Positions 51,622 to 61,732 of a stretch of 64,000 bases of DNA are shown piece by piece. How positions within the stretch are numbered: position 1 is the first letter of the stretch; each line of letters begins with the position of its first letter. The DNA lies in NCBI GenBank assembly GCA_963808775.1, contig CAWEGR010000005.1:434001-498000 (forward strand). The letters run 5' to 3'. A program made the translations under genes and the position numbers. The notes under the pieces were generated by a model. It was given only the letters and a program-made list of their open reading frames with translations, searched no databases and was not told where the DNA came from. Origin of the DNA: JACVRW01 sp963808775 (GTDB lineage Bacteria > Actinomycetota > Thermoleophilia > Solirubrobacterales > Thermoleophilaceae).

Positions 51622-52729
51622 ACGCGCTCTCGCCGAGCGCCTGATCACCTACAACACGTCCAGCCTCGAGGGCATGCGCGGTGCGGCCGGCTTCGTCAAG
51701 GGCTGGCTCGAGGCGCGGGACGTGGAGGTGACGGGCATGACCTACAACGACCGCCCGGTGCTGGCGGCGACGGTCGGCCCGCCGGAGGGACCCACGGTCG
51801 TCCTGCACGGCCACCTCGACGTCGTGCCGGGCCGCGAGGAGCAGTTCGAGCCGCGCGTCGAGGGCGACCGCCTCTACGGCCGTGGCGCCTACGACATGAA
51901 GGGCGGGCTCGCGGCGATGATGTGCGCGCTTCACGACCTGGTCGGGCAGCAGCGCGTGCGCGTCCACTTCGTCTGCGTGGCGGACGAGGAGTCCGAGGAG
52001 CTCGAGCAGCGCGGCTCCGACCACCTCGTCGAGCAGGGCTACCTCGGCGACTTCGCGATCACCGGAGAGCCGACCAACATGCACATCGGCATCCAGGCGA
52101 AGGGCGTGCTGGCGATGCGCATCGAGGTCTCGGGCACCGCCGCGCACGGCTCGACGCCGTGGCTCGGCGACAACGCGGTGCTGAAGGCGCTCGACGTGTT
52201 CCGCGCCATCGAGGGCCTGCCGTTCGCGCGTGAGTCCTCCGACCTGTTCGACCGGCCCTCGATCAACCTCGGTCGCATCCTCGGCGGGGACGTCATCAAC
52301 AAGGTGCCCGACCTCTGCGTGATCGACGTCGACGTCCGCTACCTCCCCGGACAGGACCACGAGGAGATCATGGCCGCCGTCGAGGAGATCCCCGACGCTC
52401 ACGTGGCCCAGATCTTCCACCGGCACCCGGCGATGGTCGACCGCGAGAACCCCTACGTGCAGGCGCTCGGCAAGGCGATCTCGCGGGTGGCGGCGCCCAC
52501 GAGCGAGCGGCTCGGCGTGGGCCGCGACGGGGCCTCCGATGCGATCTCGTTCCTGGAGGCGGGCGTGCCCGCCGTCGAGTGCGGGCCGACCGGCGACGGC
52601 CATCACGGGCCCGAGGAATGGGTTTCGGTCCGGTCCCTCGGCGAATATCGAAAAGCGCTGGTCGAGTTCGTCACACTTCTGCCGGCCCACCTGGAAGGCG
52701 AGGACGACCGCCGCCTTCGAATCGCCTGA
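51614..52729 (+). CDS. M20 family metallopeptidase (DapE/ArgE-like)
   Basis: 371-residue di-zinc amidohydrolase. Metal ligands are visible: His of VLHGHLDVVPG, Asp of YGRGAYDMKGG (bridging), the catalytic Glu pair in VCVADEESEELE, and the later TGEPTN. The dimerisation/lid domain (RIEVSGTAAHGSTPWLGDNA) is normal. The C-terminal His motif is GPTGDGHHGPEEWVS. It is close to succinyl-diaminopimelate desuccinylases and acetylornithine deacetylases, and the sequence does not decide between them. The stop overlaps the LCP start (TGATG), an odd pairing that hints at a role in wall precursor or cross-link metabolism. Confidence 0.85.
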   Translation: MDERALAERLITYNTSSLEGMRGAAGFVKGWLEARDVEVTGMTYNDRPVLAATVGPPEGPTVVLHGHLDVVPGREEQFEPRVEGDRLYGRGAYDMKGGLAAMMCALHDLVGQQRVRVHFVCVADEESEELEQRGSDHLVEQGYLGDFAITGEPTNMHIGIQAKGVLAMRIEVSGTAAHGSTPWLGDNAVLKALDVFRAIEGLPFARESSDLFDRPSINLGRILGGDVINKVPDLCVIDVDVRYLPGQDHEEIMAAVEEIPDAHVAQIFHRHPAMVDRENPYVQALGKAISRVAAPTSERLGVGRDGASDAISFLEAGVPAVECGPTGDGHHGPEEWVSVRSLGEYRKALVEFVTLLPAHLEGEDDRRLRIA

Positions 52730-54195
52730 TGCAATTCGACGAGATTCCCAAGCCCGGCCTCTGGAAGCGCCTGCTCGCGGCGTGCTTCCTCGTGGTGTTC
52801 GCGGCAGCCGGGGCCACCACCGTCGCCGCCTTCAACGAGGTCGACAAGATCCAGGAGGCGCTCGACCTCAGCCCCGAGCTCTCGATCCGCGAGGACGACC
52901 TCGCCGAGACCTACTCGGGCAAGCCCCAGACGCTGCTGATCCTCGGCTCGGACAAGCGTCCCAAGGGCAGCGCCGAGGCCGGGGGGAAGGGGCTCTCCGA
53001 CACGATCATGCTCGTCCGGCTGCACCCGGACAAGGAGTCGATCGCGATCATGTCGCTGCCGCGCGACCTGAAGGTCGAGATTCCCGGCTATGGCGTCGAC
53101 AAGATCAACGCGGCGTACTCCTACGGCGGCCCGCAGCTCACGTTCGACACGGTCCAGAAGCTCACGGGCCTGCCGATCAACCACGTCATCAACGTGACCT
53201 TCCGGGGCTTCTGGCGCTCGGTGCGCGCGATCGGCTGCGTCTACGCGGACATCGACCGGGACTACTTCAACGACTCCGCCGCGTTCGAGTACATCGACAT
53301 CGACCCGGGCTACCAGCGGCTCTGCTCGCGGCAGGCGCTCCAGTACGTGCGCTTCCGCCACTACGACTCGGACCTCGTCCGCTCGGCGCGCCAGCAGGAC
53401 TTCCTGCGCCAGGCGAAGCAGCAGATCACCTTCGGCGAGCTGTTCGACAAGCGCGAGAAGCTGATGCGGATCTTCGGCCGCAACACCTCGCGCTCGCCGT
53501 CCCTGCGCTCGAAGGCGGAGATCCTGCGGCTCGTCAAGCTCGCCGTCGTCTCGGCGGGCAAGCCGATCCAGGAGATCCACTTCGAGGGCACGATCGGCCC
53601 GAGCTACGTGGAGGCCACGTCCGCGCAGGTCAAGCGGCTCGTTCAGCAGTTCCTGAACGTCGAGGACACCCCGGGACCGCGCGGCGAGGCCGAGCCGCGC
53701 CCCGACCGCAAGCGCAAGCGCAGGCGCGGCTCGCCCTCCGCGGAGGCGCTCGGCCTCTACGACGCGAGCGCGCTCGGTGAGGATCAGGGCCTGCAGGCCG
53801 TGCAGGCGGGCGCCGGCGGGACGCTGCCCGTGATGTATCCGACGCTGCTCGCGAACAGCTCGGAGTTCGCGCAGCCGCCGCGCGTCTACAAGGGCCGCAC
53901 CATCGACGGCGAGCGCTTCGGCGCGTACCGCATGGTGGTCCAGATGACGAACGCGAACGGCGAGTACTACGGCGTCCAGGGCATCACCTGGAAGGATCCG
54001 CCGATCCTGGCCGAGCCGACCGAGACCCGCAGGATCGGCGGGCGCCAGTACGAGCTGCACTACGCGGGCGATCGCCTGCGGCTCGTGGCCTGGAAGACCG
54101 ACAAGGCCGCCTACTGGATCTCGAACACCCTGCTGCAGACCCTGACCGCGAAGCAGATGATCGCGATCGCGCGCTCGGTCCGGCACTGCTGCTGA
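52729..54195 (+). CDS. LytR-CpsA-Psr (LCP) family protein
   Basis: 488-residue membrane-anchored enzyme. One N-terminal helix (LLAACFLVVFAAAGATTVAA, about residues 13-32) and an extracytoplasmic LCP domain with all hallmarks: LILGSDKR, DTIMLVRLHPDKESIAIMSL, PRDLKVEIPGYG, KINAAYSYGG and the Arg-rich YVRFRHYDSD with the later RQQDFLRQ. LCP proteins transfer lipid-linked glycans (teichoic acid, capsule, arabinogalactan) to peptidoglycan, so it is a candidate for attaching the island's polysaccharide. A second, C-terminal domain of about 150 residues after a basic linker (DRKRKRRRGS) is not recognised. Start at the ATG overlapping the M20 stop. Confidence 0.9.
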   Translation: MQFDEIPKPGLWKRLLAACFLVVFAAAGATTVAAFNEVDKIQEALDLSPELSIREDDLAETYSGKPQTLLILGSDKRPKGSAEAGGKGLSDTIMLVRLHPDKESIAIMSLPRDLKVEIPGYGVDKINAAYSYGGPQLTFDTVQKLTGLPINHVINVTFRGFWRSVRAIGCVYADIDRDYFNDSAAFEYIDIDPGYQRLCSRQALQYVRFRHYDSDLVRSARQQDFLRQAKQQITFGELFDKREKLMRIFGRNTSRSPSLRSKAEILRLVKLAVVSAGKPIQEIHFEGTIGPSYVEATSAQVKRLVQQFLNVEDTPGPRGEAEPRPDRKRKRRRGSPSAEALGLYDASALGEDQGLQAVQAGAGGTLPVMYPTLLANSSEFAQPPRVYKGRTIDGERFGAYRMVVQMTNANGEYYGVQGITWKDPPILAEPTETRRIGGRQYELHYAGDRLRLVAWKTDKAAYWISNTLLQTLTAKQMIAIARSVRHCC

Positions 54196-54219
54196 GACGG
54201 GGACGGCGCGACCCTCGGC

Positions 54220-54225
54220 TAGCCT
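54220..54225 (+). promoter_or_regulatory. putative leaderless-type -10 (TAGCCT)
   Basis: In ctcggctagcctcc, ending 10 nt before the ATG at 54236, with no Shine-Dalgarno in between. Confidence 0.4.
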
Positions 54226-54235
54226 CCCGGACCGC

Positions 54236-55516
54236 ATGAGCGCGGAACGGGAACCGATCGGCGTCATCGGCGTCGGCTGGGTCGGCCTCGTCACGGCCGC
54301 CTGCTTCGCCGAGCTCGGACACGAGGTCTGGGCCCGCGACATCGTGCCGGAGAAGGTCGAGACGCTCGCGCGCGGAGACGTGCCGATCCACGAGCCCGGG
54401 CTGCCGGAGCTGGTCGCGAAGAACGCCGAGCGTCTTCATTTCACGACCGACATGCAGGCGGTGCTCGACAACGCGCGCCTGCTGTTCGTGTGCGTCGACA
54501 CCCCGCCCACCTACTCGGGGGACGCGGACCTCTCGCGCGTCGACGCCGTGCTGGGCGAGCTCCGCGACTCGAACGAGCACGCGCTCGTGATGAAGTCGAC
54601 GGTGCCGGTCGGTACGGGCCGCTCGATCCAGCGGCGGCGCCCCGGCACCGGCTACGTGTCGAACCCCGAGTTCCTCAAGGAGGGAAGCGCGGTCGGCGAC
54701 TTCATGAAGCCCGACCGCGTGGTGATCGGGGCCGACGCGGGCTCGGAGGCCTTCGCCGAGCGCGTGGCCGGGCTCTACGAGCCGCTCGGCGCGCAGGTGC
54801 TGCGCGCCGACATCGCCAGCGCCGAGATGATCAAGCTCGCCTCGAACGCCTTTCTCGCCACGAAGATCAGCTTCATCAACGAGATCGCGAACGTCTCCGA
54901 GGAGCTCGGCGCGGACGTCGAGGTGGTGGCGCAGGGCATGGGTCTCGACGAGCGCATCGGGCCGAAGTTCCTCAAGGCGGGCATCGGCTGGGGCGGCTCC
55001 TGCTTTCCCAAGGACGTCCAGGCGCTCAAGCAGCTCGCCGGCAACAGCGGCTACCACTTCCAGCTTCTGACGGCCGTCATCGACGTCAACGAGCTGCAGA
55101 AGCGGCGCACGATCGGCAAGCTCCAGAAGCACCTCGGCTCGCTCGTGGGCAAGGAGGTCGCGCTGCTCGGCGTCGCCTTCAAGCCGAACACGGACGACAT
55201 CCGCGAAGCCACCAGCCTGGTGCTGGCGGGCCGGCTGACCGGTGAGGGCGCGAACGTGCGCGTCTACGACCCGGTCGCCGCGAAGAAGGCGGACCACATG
55301 CTCGCGGGGGCGCGCGTGGCGGACTCCGCCCTCGAGGCCGTCGACGGCGCCGACGCCGTGGTGCTGGTGACGGAGTGGCCCGAGTTCCGCGAGCTCGACT
55401 GGGCGGGTGAGGTGAAGGGGCGCGTGCGCACGCCCGTGGTGATCGACGGTCGCAACTTCCTCGACCGCGAGGCCCTGCTGGCGGCCGGCTTCACCTACGA
55501 GGGCATCGGCCGCTAG
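54236..55516 (+). CDS. ugd: UDP-glucose/GDP-mannose 6-dehydrogenase family protein
   Basis: 426-residue NAD-dependent enzyme that oxidises C6 of a nucleotide sugar twice, usually UDP-glucose to UDP-glucuronate. The N-terminal Rossmann motif is GVGWVGLVTAACFAELGHEV. TSTVPVGTG-like KSTVPVGTG, SNPEFLKEGSAV and the catalytic Cys in GIGWGGSCFPKD are the family signatures. The C-terminal domain starts VALLGVAFKPNTDDIREATS. Length is normal. Followed after 2 bp by an NDP-sugar pyrophosphorylase, so the two supply activated sugars for surface glycans. Confidence 0.92.
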   Translation: MSAEREPIGVIGVGWVGLVTAACFAELGHEVWARDIVPEKVETLARGDVPIHEPGLPELVAKNAERLHFTTDMQAVLDNARLLFVCVDTPPTYSGDADLSRVDAVLGELRDSNEHALVMKSTVPVGTGRSIQRRRPGTGYVSNPEFLKEGSAVGDFMKPDRVVIGADAGSEAFAERVAGLYEPLGAQVLRADIASAEMIKLASNAFLATKISFINEIANVSEELGADVEVVAQGMGLDERIGPKFLKAGIGWGGSCFPKDVQALKQLAGNSGYHFQLLTAVIDVNELQKRRTIGKLQKHLGSLVGKEVALLGVAFKPNTDDIREATSLVLAGRLTGEGANVRVYDPVAAKKADHMLAGARVADSALEAVDGADAVVLVTEWPEFRELDWAGEVKGRVRTPVVIDGRNFLDREALLAAGFTYEGIGR

Positions 55517-55518
55517 GC

Positions 55519-56578
55519 GTGCAGGCACTCGTCCTCGCCGGGCGGTGAGGGCACGCGGCTGCGGCCCCTCACGTACACGACGCCCAAGCCCGTGATGCCG
55601 CTCGCGGGCCGCCCGTTCCTCTCGTTCATGCTCGACTGGCTGCACTCGCACGGCGTGACCGAGGTGATCCTGTCCTGCGGATTCATGTCCGACGACGTGC
55701 GTCACGTGCTGGGCGACATCTACGACGGCATGCGGCTCCGTTACGTGATCGAGCGAGAGCCGCTCGGCACCGCCGGGCCGGTCCGGCTCGCCCTCGACGA
55801 GGGCGTGCTCGAGCAGCGCCTGCTGGTGCTGAACGGCGACGTGCTGACGGACATCGACCTGACCGGCGAGCTGGCGGAGCACGAGCGCCGCGGCGCGCGC
55901 GTGACGCTCGCCCTCCACCCGGTGGAGGACACGGCGAGCTACGGCGTGGTGCCGACGGCGCCTGACGGGCGCGTCGAGGCGTTTCTCGAGAAGACGGACG
56001 ACGTGGTGCGGACGAACCGCATCAACGCGGGCGCCTACGTGGTCGAGCGCGAGGTGGTCGAGGCGCTGATCCCGGCGGGCCGCCCGGTGTCGTTCGAGCG
56101 CGAGGTGTTCCCGGCGCTCGTCGGGGACGGGCTCTACGGCTTCGAGGCGGCGGGGTACTGGATCGACATCGGGACCCCCGAGCGCTACCTCGAGTCGACC
56201 TGGGACCTGCTCGCCGGGCGGGTCGCATCGACCCTGCCGGAGCGCGACGAGACTGGCTCGCTCGTCTACGACGGCTGCCTGCTGTCCGGCGCCCATGTCG
56301 GCCCCATGAGCGTTGTCGGCCCGCATTGCAGCGTCGGCACGGATGCGCGCGTCGAGCGCTCCGTCCTGCACGAGCGGGTGCAGGTGGGTGCCGACGCTCA
56401 CGTGGACGAGTCGGTGCTTGCCGAGCGGGTGCGCGTGGGGGAGCGCGCGCGGGTCGGGAAGGGCGCCATGGTTGGCGCCGGGGCCCGGATCGGGGAGGAT
56501 GCCGTGATCGCGGAGGGAGCGAGGATCGATCCGGGCACCGAGGTCGTGGCGGGCGCGCGCGTGGAGGCGGGGGCGTGA
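55519..56578 (+). CDS. NDP-sugar pyrophosphorylase (ManC/RmlA-like) with left-handed beta-helix, one-base insertion
   Basis: Nucleotidyltransferase that makes NDP-sugar from a sugar-1-phosphate. From the GTG at 55519 the frame reads VQALVLAG and then stops. Removing one G from gccgggcggtgag (55537-55549) restores AGGEGTRLRP, the signature loop, and a continuous 352-residue protein. The remaining frame has TTPKPVMPLAGRPFLSFML, VLNGDVLTDIDL and GYWIDIGTPERYLE, then hexapeptide repeats (VGPHCSVGTDARVERSVLHE onward). Sugar specificity (mannose-1-P or glucose-1-P) is not decided. I read the indel as an assembly error. Its stop overlaps the next GTG. Confidence 0.8.
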
Positions 56579-57635
56579 GCGCGCGGCGCGCTCGACCGCG
56601 CGGCCGTCGACGCCGTCGACCCGCAGGGGATGCTCGGCGACGTCCTCTCGATGCCGCTCCAGCTCGGGGACGCGCTCTGGCGGGCGGAGTCGGCCGGCAT
56701 CGCACCGGCGGACAGCCCCGCCGGTCTCGTGGTCTGCGGGATGGGCGGCTCGGCGATCGGCGGCGACCTGGCCGTGGCCGCGCTCGGTGACCGCGCCACC
56801 CGTCCGATCGCGGTCGTGCGCGGGTACGGCCTCGAGGCCTGGACGCCGCCGGAGTCGCTCGTGCTGTGCTCGAGCTATTCGGGCGAGACCGAGGAGACGC
56901 TCGCCTGCTTCGAGGCCGCGACCGCGGCCGGCGCGCGGCGCGCCGTGCTCACCACGGGCGGCAGCCTCGCCGAGGCCGCGCGCGCGGAGGGCGTCCCCGT
57001 GATCGGCGTCCCGGCAGGCATGCAGCCGCGCGCGGCGGTGCTCTACGGGATCGTCGGCGCGCTCGAGTGCGCGGCCCTGTGCGGCTCGGCCCCGTCGCTG
57101 CACGCGGAGGTCGACACGGCCACGGCCCTGCTCGAGCGTCTCGTCGCCGATTGGGGCCCGGACGGGCCCGGAGGACTCGTTGCCGAAGCGGATCGCGCGT
57201 GAGCTGTCCGGTCGCCTGCCGGTGATCCACGGCGCCGGGCCGACGGCCGCGGCTGCGCGGCGCTGGCACACGCAGATGAACGAGAACGCCAAGTCGGCCG
57301 CGTTCTGGTCAGAGCTCCCGGAGGCGAACCACAACGAGATCTGCGGCTGGCGCCGCGGCGCCGGGCTCGCCCCGCTCGCGGCCGTCTTCCTCGAGGACGC
57401 GGACCAGCACCCGCGCGTCGAGCGCCGCATCGAGCTGATGTGCAGGGAGGTCGAGGCATCCGGGGCGCCCGCGATCCGCGTCCAGGCGGAGGGCGAGAGC
57501 CGGCTCGAGCGGGTGCTCTCGCATGTGCTGCTCGGCGACCTCGTGAGCGTCTATCTGGCCGTCCTCGACGGGATCGACCCCACTCCGGTCGAGGCGCTCG
57601 TACGCATCAAGCAGGACCTCGCCGACAAACCTTGA
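56575..57635 (+). CDS. bifunctional phosphoglucose/phosphomannose isomerase-like protein, two one-base insertions
   Basis: SIS-domain isomerase of the Pgi/Pmi type, interconverting fructose-6-P with glucose-6-P or mannose-6-P. The GTG at 56575 (GTGA overlap with the previous gene) reads into the wrong frame. The frame with LDRAAVDAVDPQGMLGDVLS begins after one extra base near 56583-56590. Core motifs are VVCGMGGSAIGGDLAVAAL and LCSSYSGETEET, both typical sugar-phosphate loops. Near 57164-57166 one extra G again shifts the frame, and LPKRIARELSGRLPVIHGAG to NHNEICGW follow in the next frame. Both insertions removed, the length is 352 residues, normal for the family. Three insertions in this and the neighbouring gene point to assembly error. 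Confidence 0.75.
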
Positions 57636-57655
57636 CACAATCGTGGTAAGGTTTG
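57626..57655. promoter_or_regulatory. palindromic operator of the MerR-ahcY operon
   Basis: CAAACCTT (57626-57633) and AAGGTTTG (57648-57655) are perfect inverted 8-bp arms around a 14-bp spacer. The right arm overlaps TAAGGT (57647-57652), a -10-like hexamer 9 nt before the MerR start at 57662. MerR regulators bind long dyads at promoters, so autoregulation is likely (inference). Confidence 0.65.
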
Positions 57656-57661
57656 CCCGCG

Positions 57662-58041
57662 ATGGAGGGGCTGACCACAGGTGAGGCCGCTGAGACGACC
57701 GGGTGGTCGTCCCGAATGTTGCGCTACATCGAGAGCGCCGGCCTGATCGAGCCGTCCCGCACGCCCAAGGGCTACCGCATCTTCGGACCCGGTGAGCTGC
57801 AGCGCCTGCGCACGCTGCGCGAGCTGCTGACCAGGTTCGACTGCGCGCTCTCGGACGTGGCGTTCGCCAAGCGCATGGAGACCGACGCGGAGCTGCGCGC
57901 CGCCGTCCGGCAGTGGTTTGCCGAGCGGCCCGAGAAGCCCGCCGAGGTCGATTCCGGCGACTGGCTCACGTGGGAGCAGCAGAAGCACCAGCGCCTCCTC
58001 GCCTTCAACCCGACCTCGAAGATCACGGAGACCACCGCCGC

Positions 58042-58045
<4 letters not shown>
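57662..58045 (+). CDS. MerR-family transcriptional regulator
   Basis: 127-residue DNA-binding protein. Residues about 3-70 are a MerR winged helix: LTTGEAAETTGWSSRMLRYI, then AGLIEPSRTPKGYRIFGPGEL, both hallmarks. The C-terminal 55 residues are helical and charged, short for MerR effectors, with no Cys-based metal site. The effector may be a small molecule of the methyl cycle, since the ATGA overlap couples it to ahcY. It most likely binds the palindrome just upstream and controls itself and the two SAH hydrolase genes. The ATG at 57662 is preceded by a -10-like TAAGGT, fitting a leaderless mRNA. Confidence 0.85.
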
Positions 58046-59478
<1,433 letters not shown>

Positions 59479-59546
59479 GCCACGACATCGCCGATCCGGA
59501 GCTCGCCCCGAGGGGGCGGGCCCGGGTCGAGTGGGCGGAGGGCCAG

Positions 59547-60719
59547 ATGCCGGTCCTCCGCTCGATTCGGGAGCGCTTCGCGGGTGCGGCGCCGCTCGCG
59601 GGCGTGAAGGTCGCGGCCTGCCTGCACGTCACGGCCGAGACCGCCAACCTCATGCACGCGCTGGCGGCGGGCGGCGCGGAGGTCGCGCTCTGCTCCGCCA
59701 ACCCGCTGACGACGCAGGACGAGGTCGCGGCGGCGCTCGTGTCGGACGGAATCCCGGTGCTGGCGGCGCGCGGCGAGGACGTCGAGGCCTACGCGGCCCA
59801 CGTGCACGCGCTCGCCGGCTGGGCTCCGGACATCACGCTCGACGACGGCGCCGACCTGCTCGTCCTGCTGCACGAGCGCGGCGAGGCGGACGCGGTCCGC
59901 GGCGGCGCCGAGGAGACGACCACCGGCCTGCTGCGCCTGCGGCGGCTCGAGGCCGAGGGCCGGCTCGCCTGTCCCGTCGTGGCGGTCAACGAGTCGCGCA
60001 CCGAGCGCACCTTCAACGACCGCTACGGAACCGGCCAGTCGGCGCTCGACGGGATCCTGCGCGCCACGAACCTGCTGCTCGCCGGCCGCACGCTGGTGCT
60101 GCTCGGCTACGGGCCGACCGGGCGCGGGATCGCGCAGCGCGCACGCGGTGCCGGTGCCGCGATCATCGTCTGCGAGGTCGATCCCCTGCGCGCTCTCGAG
60201 GCGCGCATGGACGGCTTCGAGGTGATGACGGCGCTCGAGGCCTCCGAGCGCGGCGACCTGTTCGTGACCGTCACCGGCTCGCGGGGCGTGCTGCGGCGCG
60301 AGCACCTCGAGCGGATGAGGGACGGAGCGGTGCTCGCGAACGCCGGTCACTTCGACGTCGAGATCGACCTCCCCGCGCTGCGCGAGCTGGCCGGCGGGGA
60401 GGTGCGCCAGGTTCTCCCGCTCGTCGAGGAGTACGTGCTCGCCGACGGTCGCCGGCTGCACCTGCTCGCCAGCGGACGCGTGGTCAACCTCGCCGCCGGG
60501 GAGGGGCACCCCGCCGCTGTCATGGACATGAGCTTCGCCAATCTCGCGCTTGCGGTCGAGCACCTCGTGGCGAGCGGCGACTCACTCGAGCACCGGGTGC
60601 TCGACGTCCCATGGGAGATCGACGAGGAGATCGCCCGGCTCAAGCTCGAGTCGCTCGGCGTCGAGATCGACTCGCTCACGCCCGATCAGCGCGAGTACCT
60701 CAGCTCCTGGGACGGCTGA
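59547..60719 (+). CDS. archaeal-type adenosylhomocysteinase homologue with altered active site
   Basis: Second, shorter SAH-hydrolase homologue. Motifs match the archaeal/Thermotoga type: KVAACLHVTAETANL, DITLDDGADLLVLL, AEETTTGLLRLRRL, GYGPTGRGIAQRARGAGA, CEVDPLRALEARMDGFEV, NAGHFDVEID and GHPAAVMDMSFANLA. The active-site segment is VNESRTERTFNDRYGTGQ, where the canonical Lys and Asp of VNDxxxKxxFDN are Glu153 and Asn157, and Asn has become Asp158. Homology begins upstream (IADPELA, VEWAEGQMPVLR from about 59487), yet no ATG/GTG/TTG lies in frame after the ahcY stop until the Met at 59547. An unusual start codon or altered 5' end is implied. It may act on S-inosylhomocysteine or a related compound, or be a non-catalytic partner. 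Confidence 0.8.
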   Translation: MPVLRSIRERFAGAAPLAGVKVAACLHVTAETANLMHALAAGGAEVALCSANPLTTQDEVAAALVSDGIPVLAARGEDVEAYAAHVHALAGWAPDITLDDGADLLVLLHERGEADAVRGGAEETTTGLLRLRRLEAEGRLACPVVAVNESRTERTFNDRYGTGQSALDGILRATNLLLAGRTLVLLGYGPTGRGIAQRARGAGAAIIVCEVDPLRALEARMDGFEVMTALEASERGDLFVTVTGSRGVLRREHLERMRDGAVLANAGHFDVEIDLPALRELAGGEVRQVLPLVEEYVLADGRRLHLLASGRVVNLAAGEGHPAAVMDMSFANLALAVEHLVASGDSLEHRVLDVPWEIDEEIARLKLESLGVEIDSLTPDQREYLSSWDG

Positions 60720-61255
60720 GCAGGGAGTCGATCCGCTCCGTCAGCTCCGGGTCGTCCGGCGCCGTCGTGGCGCCGTAGCGCTCGACCAGGCGCCCCTCGC
60801 GGTCGAGCAGGTACTTGTTGAAGTTCCAGTCCGGCTCGCCGAGCTCCTGGAACAGGGGGTGGGCGTCCTCGCCGGTCACGTGCAGCTTCGCGAACATGGG
60901 GAACGAGACGCCGAAGTTCTCCTCGCAGAAGCTCGCGATCTCGTCGTTCGAGCGCGGCTCCTGGCCGGCGAAGTCGTTTGCCGGGAAGCCGAGGATCACG
61001 AAGCCGTCCGCTCGGCGCTCGTCGTAGAGCCGCTCGAGCCCGTCGAACTGCGGCGTGAATCCGCACTCGCTGGCGGTGTTGACCACGAGGACGACCTCGC
61101 CGCGGTAGCGAGCCAGATCCTCCTGCTCGCCGTTCAGCCGCGGGAGCGGTGTGGGTGAGGACGCTCGCGCCGGTTGTCATGGGCTCGGCGTTCTCGCCAT
61201 TCCCGCATCCGGAGGCGAGTGCCACGAGGCCGAGGGCGAGGAGGAGTCTTCGCAC
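60700..61255 (-). CDS. glutathione-peroxidase-like lipoprotein, interrupted by a one-base insertion
   Basis: Thiol peroxidase of the GPx family. The first frame (GTG 61255) gives a lipoprotein signal MRRLLLALGLVALASGCGNG with lipobox LASGC. At about 61155-61165 (revcomp gtcctcaccc) one extra base shifts the frame. The next frame continues PLPRLNGEQEDLARYRGEVV and holds the catalytic Cys in VNTASECGFTPQFDGL, Gln in LGFPANDFAGQEP and Trp in WNFNKYLLDREG, the GPx triad with Cys instead of selenocysteine. Without the extra base the protein is 184 residues. I favour an assembly error. It would reduce peroxides outside the membrane, probably using thioredoxin-like donors. The 3' end overlaps the SAH-hydrolase homologue by 20 nt. 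Confidence 0.78.
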
Positions 61256-61298
61256 CGCCTCTTTCTACGCGATGCGCCGGTGTTTGGCTCACCGGAGG

Positions 61299-61359
61299 GG
61301 ACACGTCGCGCGGCCGGCGGGTGGGTGACCCGCCGGCCGCGTGGGGGAGGGACGTGTCC
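61299..61359 (-). terminator. two-tier GC-rich hairpin between the GNAT-like gene and gpx
   Basis: An outer 9-bp stem (GGACACGTC with GACGTGTCC) encloses an asymmetric bulge and an inner 14-bp perfect stem (CGCGGCCGGCGGGT with ACCCGCCGGCCGCG) with a 5-nt loop. It lies 3 bp after the GNAT-like stop and 44 bp before the gpx start, both on the minus strand. No U-tract. Terminator or leader structure. The long two-level stem is unusual. Confidence 0.55.
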
Positions 61360-61361
61360 TT

Positions 61362-61652
61362 CTAGGCGGCGCGCGGAAGAAGGCGCGCCAGCGAGCGGCG
61401 CTCGGCCGCGGCGTCGCCGCGGATGGCCTCGGCGCGGAAGCGCAGGAGCTCGACGAGCTCGCCGCTCGGGCGGAACGGGTCGGCGATGGCGTCGCCGCTG
61501 TCGACCTCGATGGCGGCCCACAGCTCCTCGCCCATCTCGGCGATCAGGACGTTGCCGGTGGGCGGGGAGGCGCTGTCGAGCGCTGCGAGCCTGTTCAAGG
61601 CGACGTCGTCGACGTCAGAAGCGCGGCGGATGGTGAGAGTGGTGTTGGTCAT
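61362..61652 (-). CDS. small GNAT-like protein of unknown function
   Basis: 96-residue cytosolic protein that looks like the N-terminal half of a GNAT acetyltransferase: it begins TLTIRRASDVDDVALNRLAA, the usual beta1-alpha1 opening, and continues NVLIAEMGEELWAAIEVDSG and IADPFRPSGELVELLRFRAE. The acetyl-CoA-binding P-loop of real GNATs is absent, so it is probably not an enzyme. Similar short proteins occur in actinobacteria as hypothetical proteins (from memory). The ATG at 61652 has AAGGGGGA 4-5 nt upstream, so the longer open frame is rejected. Divergent from a LysR regulator, which may control it. Confidence 0.7.
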   Translation of the reverse strand: MTNTTLTIRRASDVDDVALNRLAALDSASPPTGNVLIAEMGEELWAAIEVDSGDAIADPFRPSGELVELLRFRAEAIRGDAAAERRSLARLLPRAA

Positions 61653-61710
61653 TGAGTCCCCCTTGGGTTTGAAAGGTTTGATCTCAATCGAAGTATCGAC
61701 GAGAGTGCTC

Positions 61711-61732
61711 ATAAGTTCAAATAGAGACTTGT
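61711..61732. promoter_or_regulatory. candidate LysR-type operator
   Basis: ATAAGT and ACTTGT form an interrupted dyad (five of six pairs) in the A/T-richer 103-bp gap between the divergent GNAT-like and LysR genes. LysR regulators bind such dyads next to their own start. TAAGCT and GGAG follow just before the LysR ATG at 61756. This gap is clearly less GC-rich than its surroundings. Confidence 0.4.

Noticed and set aside
53984..57430. Minus-strand open frame of 1148 codons over the LCP-ugd-pyrophosphorylase region
   Set aside because: Antisense of well-supported genes, no recognisable domain.
57632..57637. TTGACA as a -35 for the MerR operon
   Set aside because: Only 9 bp from the TAAGGT hexamer, too close for a normal promoter. 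It is better explained as part of the palindrome and spacer.
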